A stretch of DNA of 64,000 bases, taken from CAZYSK01 sp964649415. Lineage in GTDB: Bacteria; Chloroflexota; Anaerolineae; B4-G1. Within the stretch, counting starts at the first letter, position 1. Every line of letters starts with the position of its first letter. The stretch covers positions 62,001 through 126,000 of the forward strand of contig CAZYSK010000002.1 in NCBI GenBank assembly GCA_964649415.1, in the 5' to 3' direction. This document shows positions 1 through 8,578 of this stretch, piece by piece. The notes under the pieces were generated by a model that was not told where the DNA came from, did not search any database, and saw only the letters and a list, made by a program, of their open reading frames with translations. The translations under genes were made by a program, and so were the position numbers.

Positions 1-159
1 AAACTGGAGGCAGGAGGCCTGACGCTGGAGGAGAGCCTGGCCCTCTTCGAGCGCGGCCAGGCGTTGGCCGCGCAATGCAACGCCCAACTGGATCAGGCCG
101 AGCTCAAGGTACGCCAACTGTCGCCCGAGGGCCCCGTCCCGTTCGAGCCCGAGGGGTAG
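1..159 (+). CDS. xseB: Exodeoxyribonuclease VII small subunit, C-terminal part
   Basis: The first 52 codons in frame 1 end at TAG 157-159 and match the second half of XseB: a helix-turn-helix pair with the family signature L-x-L-E-E-S-L-x-L-F-E-R-G, followed by C-x-x-x-L-D-Q-A-E-x-K-V. XseB binds XseA to form the exonuclease that degrades single-stranded DNA in both directions in the cytoplasm. The gene is cut by the window edge, so its start and any xseA partner lie upstream. It converges on murJ with 63 bp between the stop codons. The identification rests on a short but characteristic stretch. Confidence 0.85.
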   Translation, partial: KLEAGGLTLEESLALFERGQALAAQCNAQLDQAELKVRQLSPEGPVPFEPEG

Positions 160-222
160 TCCGACGTCGCTGCGCCCACGGCACTCCGGCAGACCTGCGT
201 GCCTCACTACAAACGCGCCGGG

Positions 223-1818
223 TCAAACCCCGATCCGCCGTGCCACCAGCCCCACCGCGGCGTGCAGTTCCTCGACACGCAGCAATGCGGCGGCGCCCAC
301 GTAGGCGACCGCGCCTAACACTACACCCCCGCCGCCCACGACCAGCGCCCCCGCACCCGGCAGCGCAGCCTGCCACCCCACCAGCAGCGCCCCCATCGCC
401 AGCGCTGCCAGCCCGCCCTTGGCGAAGGCGATCGACGTGCGCCGGCCCTCGATCCCGCCCATCCGGCGCTGGATCAGCACCAGCAACACCACCAACTCCA
501 GCAGCGTCGCCAGCGAGTTGGCCAGCGCCAGCCCGGCAAAGGTGGGCCAGCCCATCAGGCCAAACGCTCCGGGCAACGTCAGGCTCAGCGCCACGTTGAC
601 GCCCACGGCCACCGCGCCCACCCACACCGGCGTAAACGTGTCGTGCAGCGCGTAGAAGGCGCGCGCGATGATCTCCAGCCCGGCGTGTCCCACCAGCCCA
701 AGCGCGTACAAGGCCAGCGCCCAGGCGACCGCCTCCGTCGAGGACGCCTGGAACATCCTCCGCTCGAAGAGCAGGGCCACCAGCGGCCGGCCCAACACCA
801 GCAACCCCACGGTGGCGGGAAGACAGAGGAAGAAGACGGCCCGCAGAGTCGCGGCCAGCGTGCTGCGCATCTCGGCCCGCTCCCCGCGCGCTGCCTGCGC
901 GGCGAAGGTCGGGAAGGCGGCCGTGCCCACCGCCTGGGCAAAGATCCCCTGCGGGAGCAGCATCAATATCCAGGCGTAGTTGATGGCCGAAACGGCCCCC
1001 TCTCCCAGACCTGACGCCAGGCTGTTGTTGATCACGAAATTGATCTGGGCAATGGCCGTGCCCACCACCCGGGGGACCATCAGCCGCCCCACCTCGCGCA
1101 CGCTGGGGCTATCCAGGCCAAGCGTGGGCACGTAGCGCGCCCGGTGACGCAGCAGCCCCGGCACCTGCACCAGCAGGTGCAGCGCCGCCCCCACCACCAC
1201 GCCGATCGCCAGGCCCAGCACGCCCACGCGCTCCCCCAGCAACAGCGCGCCGCCGATAATCGAGAGGTTGTAGGCCGAGGGTGCCAACGCAGGCAGCAGG
1301 AAGTGCTGGTGTGCGTTCAACACGCCCATCACGATGCCGCTCACGCCGAAGATGACCGAGGAGATCAGCATCAGCCGCAAGAGCTGGGCCGTGAGCGCCT
1401 GCTGCGCCGGATCGAAGCCGGGAGCCAGAACCGTTCGCACCAGTGCAGGGGCGAAAAGCGCCATCAGTCCCGCCGCCAGGGTCAATGCGATCAGCGTCAG
1501 GTTGACGACCGCCGAGGCCAGACGCCAGGCCCCCGCACGGTCTCCTTTCAGAAGGCGCCATTCCGATGGCGCGCGATCCTCACTCGACAATAGCTCAGCA
1601 AACGCGGGGATGAAGGCCGAGCCCAGCGCACCCCCGGCGACGATCAGAAAGATAGCCTCAGGAATGCGACTGGCGAGCACGTAAGCGTCGAGCGCGCCGC
1701 TGGTGCCGAACATCGCACCGATGACCATCTGGCGCAGCATGCCCAGCACCCGGCTCACCAGAAAGAGCGCCATCACCAACGGCGCTGCCCTTGCAATCTG
1801 CCGCCCGCTTTGGTTCAT
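223..1818 (-). CDS. murJ: Lipid II flippase MurJ (MviN family)
   Basis: A polytopic membrane protein of 531 residues, near the usual MurJ length, with the N-terminal pattern S-R-V-L-G-x-x-R and about 14 hydrophobic segments. MurJ flips the peptidoglycan precursor lipid II across the inner membrane; polysaccharide relatives flip other lipid-linked sugars, which this context would also allow. The start at 1818 is chosen because GGGAGG lies 4 bases upstream and a strong promoter sits just before it; an upstream in-frame extension to 1890 would run through that promoter. Residues about 83-93 (APSEWRLLKGD) are encoded by one copy of repeat A at 1555-1572. It sits in the loop before the W-R-L-A-S segment, so the flippase carries a repeat-derived insertion. 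Confidence 0.9.
   Translation of the reverse strand: MNQSGRQIARAAPLVMALFLVSRVLGMLRQMVIGAMFGTSGALDAYVLASRIPEAIFLIVAGGALGSAFIPAFAELLSSEDRAPSEWRLLKGDRAGAWRLASAVVNLTLIALTLAAGLMALFAPALVRTVLAPGFDPAQQALTAQLLRLMLISSVIFGVSGIVMGVLNAHQHFLLPALAPSAYNLSIIGGALLLGERVGVLGLAIGVVVGAALHLLVQVPGLLRHRARYVPTLGLDSPSVREVGRLMVPRVVGTAIAQINFVINNSLASGLGEGAVSAINYAWILMLLPQGIFAQAVGTAAFPTFAAQAARGERAEMRSTLAATLRAVFFLCLPATVGLLVLGRPLVALLFERRMFQASSTEAVAWALALYALGLVGHAGLEIIARAFYALHDTFTPVWVGAVAVGVNVALSLTLPGAFGLMGWPTFAGLALANSLATLLELVVLLVLIQRRMGGIEGRRTSIAFAKGGLAALAMGALLVGWQAALPGAGALVVGGGGVVLGAVAYVGAAALLRVEELHAAVGLVARRIGV
1555..1572. repeat. Repeat A, single copy inside murJ
   Basis: GCGCCATTCCGATGGCGC: a perfect 7-bp stem with a 4-base loop. 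It is read in reverse orientation by murJ as A-P-S-E-W-R within a loop between membrane segments, keeping the frame open. Confidence 0.9.
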
Positions 1819-1836
1819 CCAACCTCCCATGCGAGG

Positions 1837-1865
1837 ATTATAGCATTGAGCGCCATTCGTGCCAA
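1837..1865 (-). promoter_or_regulatory. Promoter of murJ
   Basis: Read on the minus strand: TTGGCA (1865-1860), a 17-bp spacer, TATAAT (1842-1837). This is a near-consensus housekeeping promoter. The predicted transcription start near 1830 leaves a leader of about 12 bases that still contains the GGGAGG ribosome binding site. Confidence 0.75.
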
Positions 1866-1908
1866 TCACGCGCTTGGCGCAGAGCGACAACAGAGGAGCC
1901 GCGATGGT

Positions 1909-2904
1909 TCATACGCGCGCGTAGCGACGCAGCACGGCCAGTGGGTTTTCGGAGGGCTCAAGCTTTGCCATCATCGCCCGGGATGATACGGTGCGTCTGA
2001 TCCGCCGCCGCTTGGCAAGCATGTGAGGGACCTTGCCCAGCGACTCTGCCCGACCTTGCAGCGCGCCGGGCCCGCGCCCGGCGGCCAACGCGTATCCCAG
2101 CGACATCAAGTCATACGCCAGAACCAACAACAGGTACCAGGGCAGCAACGGGTAGTTCTTGCACAACAGCCACAGCTTGTTGCGTCCCAGCAGGCGGTTC
2201 TTGAAGTGGGAACCTTCCCCGCCCGTTGCAGAATGGACGTGGGTGACGACGGCCTCGGGCACGTACACGCACCCCCAGCCAGCCCACTGAGCGCGCCAGG
2301 CCAGGTCCACGTCCTCCATGTAGGCGAAGAAATCCTCGTCGAAAAGGCCGATCTCGTCCAGCATAGACCGCCGATACAGGGCAGCCCCTGCACAGGGGCC
2401 AAAAACCGGAACCGGGGCAACTGCGCCAGGATGGCTACCACGCTCCTCCCGCCTGTTCCAGACAATGCCGGCCTTGTCCACGGCGATTCCGGCCGCTTCG
2501 ACCACCTTCGGCCGGTCGGCCAGCAACATCTTCGATGCACACATCCCAATGGAAGGATCGGCCTCCAAAGCTCGCACCAGTGCGCCCAGCCACCCCGGAT
2601 CGACCTCCGTATCGTTGTTCAGCGTGGCGACAAACTCCGAGGCAGATGCCCGAATAGCCTGGTTGTTAGCGATGGCGAACCCCCGGTTTTCGCCGTTTTC
2701 GATGATGCGGACCTGGGGAAAGCGTGCGCGCACCAGGTCGACAGAGCCGTCCATCGAGCCATTATCCACGAGGATCACGACGAAGTCCCGAAACTCCTGT
2801 GCGAAGACTGCGCACAGACAGGGCTCCAGGTACCGTCTCCCATTCCAATTGGGAATGACAAGCACAACCCGGTGTGCCCGACTCTCCTCCTGCGATAGTC
2901 CCAT
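1909..2904 (-). CDS. GT2 family glycosyltransferase (rhamnosyltransferase-like)
   Basis: A 331-residue soluble GT2 enzyme. It opens with V-I-P-N-W-N-G, has the nucleotide-binding D-N-G-S-x-D-G-S motif, N-N-D-T as the metal-binding DxD equivalent, and D-E-D-F-F-A-Y-M-E-D-V-D-L near residue 195, which marks the WcaE/RfbF-like branch adding rhamnose or similar sugars to growing glycans. A weak C-terminal hydrophobic stretch follows K-N-Y-P-L-L-P. The ATG at 2904 has AGGAG about 8 bases upstream. It lies upstream of murJ on the same strand but murJ has its own promoter. The sugar donor and acceptor cannot be told from sequence. Confidence 0.85.
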   Translation of the reverse strand: MGLSQEESRAHRVVLVIPNWNGRRYLEPCLCAVFAQEFRDFVVILVDNGSMDGSVDLVRARFPQVRIIENGENRGFAIANNQAIRASASEFVATLNNDTEVDPGWLGALVRALEADPSIGMCASKMLLADRPKVVEAAGIAVDKAGIVWNRREERGSHPGAVAPVPVFGPCAGAALYRRSMLDEIGLFDEDFFAYMEDVDLAWRAQWAGWGCVYVPEAVVTHVHSATGGEGSHFKNRLLGRNKLWLLCKNYPLLPWYLLLVLAYDLMSLGYALAAGRGPGALQGRAESLGKVPHMLAKRRRIRRTVSSRAMMAKLEPSENPLAVLRRYARV

Positions 2905-2930
2905 ATCAGCACTCCTGTCCCGGTAGAGTC

Positions 2931-2959
2931 TTGACCATAGCGCTATGCTATGCTAGAAT
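2931..2959 (+). promoter_or_regulatory. Promoter of the plus-strand polysaccharide operon
   Basis: TTGACC (2931-2936), a 17-bp spacer, TAGAAT (2954-2959). It faces the GT2 gene at 3070 and leaves a leader of about 100 bases. It overlaps a divergent minus-strand promoter, so the two probably compete for polymerase. Confidence 0.65.
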
Positions 2960-2973
2960 GCCGTCGAAGTCAA
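2945..2973 (-). promoter_or_regulatory. Divergent overlapping promoter for the GT2 at 2904
   Basis: Minus strand: TTGACT (2973-2968), a 17-bp spacer, TAGCAT (2950-2945). The start of transcription would fall near 2938, 34 bases before the ATG. It shares its DNA with the plus-strand promoter. Confidence 0.5.
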
Positions 2974-3069
2974 GCCAGCTCAATTACTGGCTTCCCGCCT
3001 CCCGCTCTTTGATCCGCACATCCGATCAATGTCTATCCGCCACCTCCCACTGCGTATGAGAGACCAGAG

Positions 3070-3789
3070 ATGAAACGTCAAGTTCATGAATGCCGGAAGC
3101 TCTCGATTATCATCCCAGTCTATAACGAGCAGTCTACGATAAAGGAAGTGATCGATCAGGTCGTAGCAGTTGATCTCGATTCGATCCAGAAAGAGATCAT
3201 CATCTGTGACGATGGTTCCACAGATGGAAGCGTAGAGATCATTGAACGTGAGCAATTGGCGCACGGCGACGTCGTCAAGGTCCACACCTCAGCCATCAAC
3301 CTGGGCAAAGGGGCTGCCGTTCGCTTCGGATTCGGGATTGCCACCGGCGATATCGTCATTATCCAAGATGCCGACCTGGAGCTAAACCCCCGCGAATATG
3401 CGGGTCTAATCCAGCCCATTCTCAGCGGGCAAACCAACGTGGTTTACGGGTCCCGCTTCAAACACAAGAACAAGGCTGTGCCACTGAAAGCGCGCCTGGC
3501 GAACCGTATTCTGACCATCCTGACCAACCTGCTGTACGGCGGCCATCTAACAGATATGGAGACAGCTTACAAGGTGTTTAGGGCAGACGTCATCAAGGCT
3601 CTCCGGCTACGCTGCGTCGGATTCGACATAGAGCCAGAAATCACGGCTAGATTGTTGCAGGCAGGTCACGCTATCCACGAAGTACCCATTGCCTATAATC
3701 CGCGTACCTCTCAAGAGGGCAAGAAGATCTCCTGGCGTGATGGCATCGACGCGATCTATACGCTGGTGAAGTGTAAGTACACCAGGTGA
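3070..3789 (+). CDS. Dolichyl-phosphate-mannose-synthase-like GT2
   Basis: 239 residues with no membrane segment: I-I-I-P-V-Y-N-E at the N-terminus, D-D-G-S-T-D-G-S, and D-A-D-L-E-L as the DxD site. This is the DPM1/polyprenyl-phosphate glycosyltransferase fold, which loads one sugar from a nucleotide donor onto a polyprenyl phosphate. That product is the donor used by the many GT-C membrane enzymes in this window, so the pairing makes sense. Base composition is visibly lower in G+C than its neighbours. Its TGA overlaps the GTG start of the next gene (GTGA), indicating translational coupling. The precise sugar is unknown. Confidence 0.85.
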   Translation: MKRQVHECRKLSIIIPVYNEQSTIKEVIDQVVAVDLDSIQKEIIICDDGSTDGSVEIIEREQLAHGDVVKVHTSAINLGKGAAVRFGFGIATGDIVIIQDADLELNPREYAGLIQPILSGQTNVVYGSRFKHKNKAVPLKARLANRILTILTNLLYGGHLTDMETAYKVFRADVIKALRLRCVGFDIEPEITARLLQAGHAIHEVPIAYNPRTSQEGKKISWRDGIDAIYTLVKCKYTR

Positions 3790-6578
3790 GCGGCTACATG
3801 AAACGAACTTCGCCGCCGGGAGAACACGCGGATGGACTACGTCCGCCGGAAGGCCCTAAAGGTTTCGGAGACGGATTGGTACAATCCGCACCTTTAGGAT
3901 CTAAGATCGTTCTAGCGGCCGTTCTCCTGGCTATCCTGCTCGTGACGTTCTTCTGGCCGGCGGTCTTTGCTGGCCAAGCTTTGCTGCCCACAGACTTGAT
4001 CTTCCAACTCGATCCACTGTGGCAACCTCTAGCGCCTGAGGGTTTTACGTTTCCAAGCAACCGGCTTCTCTCCGACCAGGTCTACCAGTTCTACCCCTGG
4101 AAACTGCACATCGTGGAGTCATTCGCAGACGGAACTCTGCCCCTTTGGAACCCCTACGTCAACGGCGGTCAACCACTCCTGGCCAACGCCCAAACGGCCA
4201 TTTTCAGCCCATTCACCCTGCTCTCCTTGCTATTCCCGCTGAATGCTTCCTTCGCGGTCACTGCAGGTTTCTGTCTATTCGTCGCCGGGCTCTCTACCTT
4301 CCTCCTGGCCCAGGAGATCGGCATTGGGAAATACGGTGCGCTCGTCGCTATGGTCACCTTCACCTTCAGCGGGCCACTCATCGTCTGGCCAGGTCACCCA
4401 CACACGCAGGCCATCGCCTGGCTACCCGCCCTGCTCTTCCTCACCGAAAGGGCATTCACCAGACCGAGCAAACTGTACGTAATCGCTGCCGGGGTCGTAG
4501 TCGGTGCGCAGTTCCTGGCAGGTCACCCGGAGACGTCGTTCCACGTGATGCTTGTCTGGATATGCTACAGCCTCTATCGCGCCGCCATCCTTGCAAAGGC
4601 GCCATTCCGATGGCGCGCAATCGCTACAAAGGCGCCATTCCGATGGCGCGCCGCCGCGCTCCAGGGCTGGCGACTGTCCCGGGCAGCCATTGGCCTGGGC
4701 GTCAAGACCGCCGCCGCTGCCACAATTGGCTTGATGATATCCGCCGTGCAGCTCCTGCCCTTCCTGGAGTTTGTCCGGCGCAGCGTTATCTTCTCGTCAA
4801 GAGCGAGCCAGCTCGATCCCCCTCTCCTTTCTACCCTGTTGCTGGATTGGCACGCCTGGCCGACATTGATCACCGCTCTCCTGCCCCAGTTCTTCGGAAC
4901 TCCGCTGAACGACAGCTACTGGTATCCTTTCAGCAACTACAACGAGCAGACGCTCTACGCTGGCATTCTCCCTCTCGCCCTGGCGCTCGTCTCCGCCACC
5001 CGGATTCTCAAGAGACGCCGTTCGGATGCGACCTGCCCGTCTACACTCAAGGGGACGTCCGGCCAGCCGATATGCTTCTTCCTGGCCTTGGGCCTCCTTT
5101 CGCTCTGCATCGCGCTCCACTTTCCCCTCGTCAACCTCATCAATCGGCTGCCCATCTTCGACCTGGCAGTCAACGGACGACTGCGCAACGTGTACGTTCT
5201 CGCCGTCGCCATCCTCGCCGGATTCGGCCTGGATCAGGTGATGGCGGATAGACTGCATCCGGCGGATGAACTACATCCGGCGGACAGACTACGCCCGGGC
5301 GCAGTTTCGCCCCAACCAGAGGGAGGGAACAGCCACCAAGTGCGGATGGCAGGCATCCCTATGATAAGCACTCTGGCGGTCATCATCCTTCTCACCGTGT
5401 TGATCATCCCCGTGTCGTACGCTGGCCTGGCGCTCTTGAAAGACGAAATCATTAGGCTGGGAAGGAGCCAGGTCGCAGCGACGGTAGGACATCCGCTGTA
5501 CCCCTACCCGGTAGAGTATTACTACCGGAAAGTGGAGATCATGGCCCAGAAGATGGCGGCCTTGTTCCATCCCCGCCACGTGCTGATGTATCTCCCCGTA
5601 TGGATCGGGCTGGTCGCTTTCGGCGTGTACAGGTGGCTGGCCAAGTCCGGTCAGCGTGCCAGAGTATGGGCCGGTTTCTCGATCGTGTTGATCTTCCTGG
5701 ACCTGTTTCTCGTAGGCGCATCCTACAATCCCACCATCGAACCGGAGCAGATCTACCCGACGCCGCAGGCAATTCGATTCCTGCAACGAGACACCGAGTT
5801 CTACAGAGTCGCTGGATTGGGCCTCACGCTGATGCCGAACAGCAGCATGGTCTACCAGCTATCCGACGTGCGAGGGTATGATGCCGTAGCGCCGCAGCGG
5901 TACATGGACCTGTTCGACCAGATGGAGGACAGTGTCCGCGTCGGCCTTTTCTGGTTGCTGAAGGATGCAAACTCGCCGCTGCTCGACCTGCTGAACGTCA
6001 AGTACGTCCTGACGCAGCAAGAACTGGGGGGAAAGTGGGAACTGGTCTATCAGGACGACGATGGGATGAATGTCTACCAGAATCGGAACGTGATGCCCCG
6101 TGCCTTCGTCGTCCACCAGGCCGAATATGCCGATGATGCCGAGGAGTCGCTGGCCCGCCTGACCGGCGGCCAGTTCGACTATCGCACGACAGTGATCCTT
6201 GAAGAGGGACCTGTCACCACGGTCAGCCTGCCGGACGAACCGGCACCCACACCGGCTGAGGTGCAGATTACGCACTACGAACCGGAGCGAGTCGAGGTGC
6301 AGGCGCGAACGTCCGCCGATGGCATCCTCGTTCTCACCGACGGCTACGACCCTGGTTGGCAGGCAAGACTAGACGGCCAACCGGTCAAGACCTACGTGGC
6401 TAACCACGTGTTCCGCGCCGTGGCGCTGCCAGCAGGGGAACACCAGGTGACATTCCTATACGACCCGCCTGCGTTCAAAATCGGCGCGGGTATCAGCCTG
6501 GTCGCCTGTGGGGGCGTGGTCATCACCGTCGTCGCGCGGCTTTCAGCCCGTCGCCGTCCCACCCGACGGAGGAAGTGA
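3786..6578 (+). CDS. YfhO-like giant membrane protein, copy 1
   Basis: 930 residues starting at GTG 3786. About a dozen membrane segments are followed by a long extracytoplasmic C-terminal part (residues about 600-900), then a final helix. The motif F-F-W-P-A-V-F near residue 55 and L-L-D-L-L-N-V-K-Y-V in the C-terminal part place it with YfhO-type proteins, which resemble GT-C glycosyltransferases and are linked to teichoic or polysaccharide glycosylation. It is a paralogue of 8544-11264. Three stretches are repeat-coded and in frame: residues about 14-38 (hairpin with CCTAAAGGT arms), 271-288 (two repeat A copies) and 487-504 (three 18-bp repeat D units). The catalytic role is inferred from family only. 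Confidence 0.8.
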   Translation: MSGYMKRTSPPGEHADGLRPPEGPKGFGDGLVQSAPLGSKIVLAAVLLAILLVTFFWPAVFAGQALLPTDLIFQLDPLWQPLAPEGFTFPSNRLLSDQVYQFYPWKLHIVESFADGTLPLWNPYVNGGQPLLANAQTAIFSPFTLLSLLFPLNASFAVTAGFCLFVAGLSTFLLAQEIGIGKYGALVAMVTFTFSGPLIVWPGHPHTQAIAWLPALLFLTERAFTRPSKLYVIAAGVVVGAQFLAGHPETSFHVMLVWICYSLYRAAILAKAPFRWRAIATKAPFRWRAAALQGWRLSRAAIGLGVKTAAAATIGLMISAVQLLPFLEFVRRSVIFSSRASQLDPPLLSTLLLDWHAWPTLITALLPQFFGTPLNDSYWYPFSNYNEQTLYAGILPLALALVSATRILKRRRSDATCPSTLKGTSGQPICFFLALGLLSLCIALHFPLVNLINRLPIFDLAVNGRLRNVYVLAVAILAGFGLDQVMADRLHPADELHPADRLRPGAVSPQPEGGNSHQVRMAGIPMISTLAVIILLTVLIIPVSYAGLALLKDEIIRLGRSQVAATVGHPLYPYPVEYYYRKVEIMAQKMAALFHPRHVLMYLPVWIGLVAFGVYRWLAKSGQRARVWAGFSIVLIFLDLFLVGASYNPTIEPEQIYPTPQAIRFLQRDTEFYRVAGLGLTLMPNSSMVYQLSDVRGYDAVAPQRYMDLFDQMEDSVRVGLFWLLKDANSPLLDLLNVKYVLTQQELGGKWELVYQDDDGMNVYQNRNVMPRAFVVHQAEYADDAEESLARLTGGQFDYRTTVILEEGPVTTVSLPDEPAPTPAEVQITHYEPERVEVQARTSADGILVLTDGYDPGWQARLDGQPVKTYVANHVFRAVALPAGEHQVTFLYDPPAFKIGAGISLVACGGVVITVVARLSARRRPTRRRK
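3855..3898. repeat. Nested hairpin repeat in the YfhO N-terminal tail
   Basis: Outer arms CCTAAAGGT (3855-3863) and ACCTTTAGG (3890-3898) enclose an inner hairpin CGGATTG-gta-CAATCCG. It codes part of the cytoplasmic tail before the first membrane segment. It is seen once here, so calling it a repeat family is inference from its form and company. Confidence 0.5.
4599..4649. repeat. Repeat A, two in-frame copies, 33-bp period
   Basis: Hairpins at 4599-4616 and 4632-4649, both with the TCCG loop, read as A-P-F-R-W-R twice. The period of 33 bp (11 codons) preserves the frame. The paralogue at 8544-11264 has a pair at the homologous place. Confidence 0.9.
5244..5297. repeat. Repeat D, three 18-bp units inside YfhO copy 1
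   Basis: Three consecutive 18-bp units, the first being GCGGATAGACTGCATCCG, translate as R-L-H-P-A-D, E-L-H-P-A-D and R-L-R-P-G-A-like peptides. Each unit has short GGATG/CATCC-type arms. The same unit, read in the other direction as P-P-D-A-V-Y, is found at 8589-8648 and 28895-28934. Confidence 0.85.
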
Positions 6579-6581
6579 CGC

Positions 6582-7490
6582 ATGCGGTTGGCGATCGTCA
6601 TCCTGAACTGGAACGCGGCGGCCGACACGGTCCGTTGCGTCCACCACATCGCCTCCTGGAAGTCGCTGCAACCGGCGATCTGGGTGGTGGACAACGGTTC
6701 TACTGACGACAGCCACGAGGTCATATCGCGCGAGTGTCCCGGCATTCATCTGATCCAGAACCCGGCCAACCTGGGCTTTGCCGGCGGGAATAACCGTGGG
6801 ATTGCGGAAGCCCTCTCCACGGGGGATGATCCCATCCTACTGCTAAACAACGACGCCTGGGTTGGGGAAACGGACGTCACCAGGCTCTTGGAAGACCTCC
6901 AGGCCGACGAACAGATCGGATTCATCGGGCCACTGCTATTCGATGCGGAGCGAACGGATCACCTGCTCGCCGCCGGGGGCAGAGACCCGGCCCTCCACCA
7001 CCAGCCGCACAACCACAGGCTCCCAGACGGTGGCCCCGTCCACATCGTCGAGTGCGTACCCGGGACCGTGTTCCTAGGACGAGCCCGCACTTTTCACGCG
7101 GTTGGCCTCCTGGACGAGGACTACTTCTTCAGCGGAGAGGTAGCCGATCTGTGCCTGCGCGCCAGGCAACAGGGCTATCTGAGCGCCATAGACGTCCGCG
7201 CGCGAGCCTTCCACGACCTGGGGCGCTCGGCGAAGATTCGGAACACGCTCCACACCTACTACAGCATTCGGAACCGCTTCTTGCTGGTCCGTAAATTCCA
7301 CCAGAAGCATAAGGTGGTGCTCTATGGCTTCTGGGCGCTCTACAGCCTGGCCCTATCCACAAGGGTGCGACTGGACGGCAACCGACCCACCGCTCGAGCC
7401 ATCCGCCTGGGGCTTCTCGACGGGCTGCACGGGCGATGGGGCGGCCAAAACGACCGCGTGCTGAACTTCGCTTCCGGGGCAGCCGGATGA
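6582..7490 (+). CDS. GT2 family glycosyltransferase
   Basis: 302 residues; V-I-L-N-W-N at the start, D-N-G-S-T-D-D-S, N-L-G-F-A-G-G-N-N-R-G, L-L-N-N-D as the DxD equivalent and D-E-D-Y-F-F-S-G-E near residue 180. This is the WcaE/rhamnosyl-type GT2 subfamily, predicted to transfer a sugar onto a cytoplasmic lipid-linked glycan. GGAGGAAG precedes the ATG, which lies 3 bp after the YfhO stop. The gene overlaps the next by 4 bp (ATGA). It replaces the usual aspartate of E-D-x-D-L with E-V-A-D-L, so the base region is slightly divergent. Confidence 0.85.
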   Translation: MRLAIVILNWNAAADTVRCVHHIASWKSLQPAIWVVDNGSTDDSHEVISRECPGIHLIQNPANLGFAGGNNRGIAEALSTGDDPILLLNNDAWVGETDVTRLLEDLQADEQIGFIGPLLFDAERTDHLLAAGGRDPALHHQPHNHRLPDGGPVHIVECVPGTVFLGRARTFHAVGLLDEDYFFSGEVADLCLRARQQGYLSAIDVRARAFHDLGRSAKIRNTLHTYYSIRNRFLLVRKFHQKHKVVLYGFWALYSLALSTRVRLDGNRPTARAIRLGLLDGLHGRWGGQNDRVLNFASGAAG

Positions 7491-8578
7491 ACGGACAGCC
7501 AGGCGGCATGTCCCGGGCCATCACCTCTCAGAAGGCGCCATTCCGATGGCACGCCATGAAGATCCTGTATCACCTGCCTATCCTGCCCCCCAAGATGCCC
7601 CAGGCCGAGGCCGTGTTGCAGGAAATCACCGCCCTGCGGGGGCATTTCGGCGGCGATCTGGTCTACGTCAACCCGAACCAGTCGTGCCCGCTATACGTCC
7701 CCCGGCTGCTCTTTGGCTTCCACAAACTCCGGGATCTGCAACGCCGCGAAGCCCACCTGCACCTGCACCACGTCTACAACCCCGACCCCTTTCCTTTCCC
7801 CTATCTGGGCAGGCTACGACGCCCGGTGATCTACTCTCTGACCGGCGGCGTCACGCACCGGCGGCCCAACACAGCCTTCTTCTCCTCCCTGGCCGCTGTG
7901 CTCGTGTCGGATGAACGCAGCCTGAAGCGCCTCGACGCGTGGGGACTGGAAAACGCCGTCCTGGTCCGGCCAGGGATCGACGCCAGCCGTTTCACGCACG
8001 CACCACTGCCGTTGCGCTCGGAAATGCGCTTGATGATCGGGTCGGCTCCCTGGACGAAGGAGCAGTTCCGCACCAAGGGGGTGGACGCGCTGTTGATGGC
8101 GGCTCGGCAAGCGCCTCATCTGCGGTTGGTCTTCCTGTGGCGGGGAATACTGGCGGACGACATGGAGCGCCGCGTGCGCGACATGGGTCTGACCGAGCAG
8201 GTCACGGTGCTAGACAAACAGGTAGACGTCAACGAAATACTGGCAGGCGTGCACGCCAGCGTCACCCTGGCCACCAGGCCGGAGATCGTCAAATCGTATC
8301 CCCATTCACTGCTCGACTCGCTGGCCGCCGGCAAGCCGGTCCTGGTCAGTCAAGCCATTCCCATGGCGGATTACGTGGCGGAAACAGGCTGCGGCCAGGT
8401 GGTGGACGACGTGACCCCTGAGAGCATACTCACCGCTATCACAGCCCTGGCAGCCAACTACGATGAACGACAGGCATCGGCCCGGCAAGCCGGCCAGCGC
8501 GACTTCTCACAGCAAGCGATGATCGAGTCCTATCAGAGCGTCTATGAACGCGTCCTGGAATCGACCAGCCAGTCATAA
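7487..8578 (+). CDS. GT4 family glycosyltransferase
   Basis: About 363 residues with a GT-B fold. The C-terminal half has the donor-site pattern S-L-L-D-S-L-A-A-G-K-P-V, typical of GT4. It is predicted to use a nucleotide sugar in the cytoplasm to extend the glycan. Two starts are possible. ATG 7487 overlaps the previous stop (ATGA) and adds 23 residues, of which about 16-22 come from one repeat A copy. ATG 7556 begins M-K-I-L-Y-H-L, like most GT4 proteins, but lacks a ribosome binding site. I chose the coupled start; the repeat may be an insertion between the two genes that later became coding. Confidence 0.75.
   Translation: MNGQPGGMSRAITSQKAPFRWHAMKILYHLPILPPKMPQAEAVLQEITALRGHFGGDLVYVNPNQSCPLYVPRLLFGFHKLRDLQRREAHLHLHHVYNPDPFPFPYLGRLRRPVIYSLTGGVTHRRPNTAFFSSLAAVLVSDERSLKRLDAWGLENAVLVRPGIDASRFTHAPLPLRSEMRLMIGSAPWTKEQFRTKGVDALLMAARQAPHLRLVFLWRGILADDMERRVRDMGLTEQVTVLDKQVDVNEILAGVHASVTLATRPEIVKSYPHSLLDSLAAGKPVLVSQAIPMADYVAETGCGQVVDDVTPESILTAITALAANYDERQASARQAGQRDFSQQAMIESYQSVYERVLESTSQS
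7535..7552. repeat. Repeat A, single copy at a GT4 start
   Basis: One copy with the right arm altered (ATGGCAC in place of ATGGCGC). It lies between the coupled start at 7487 and the M-K-I-L start at 7556 and is read as A-P-F-R-W-H. Confidence 0.8.
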
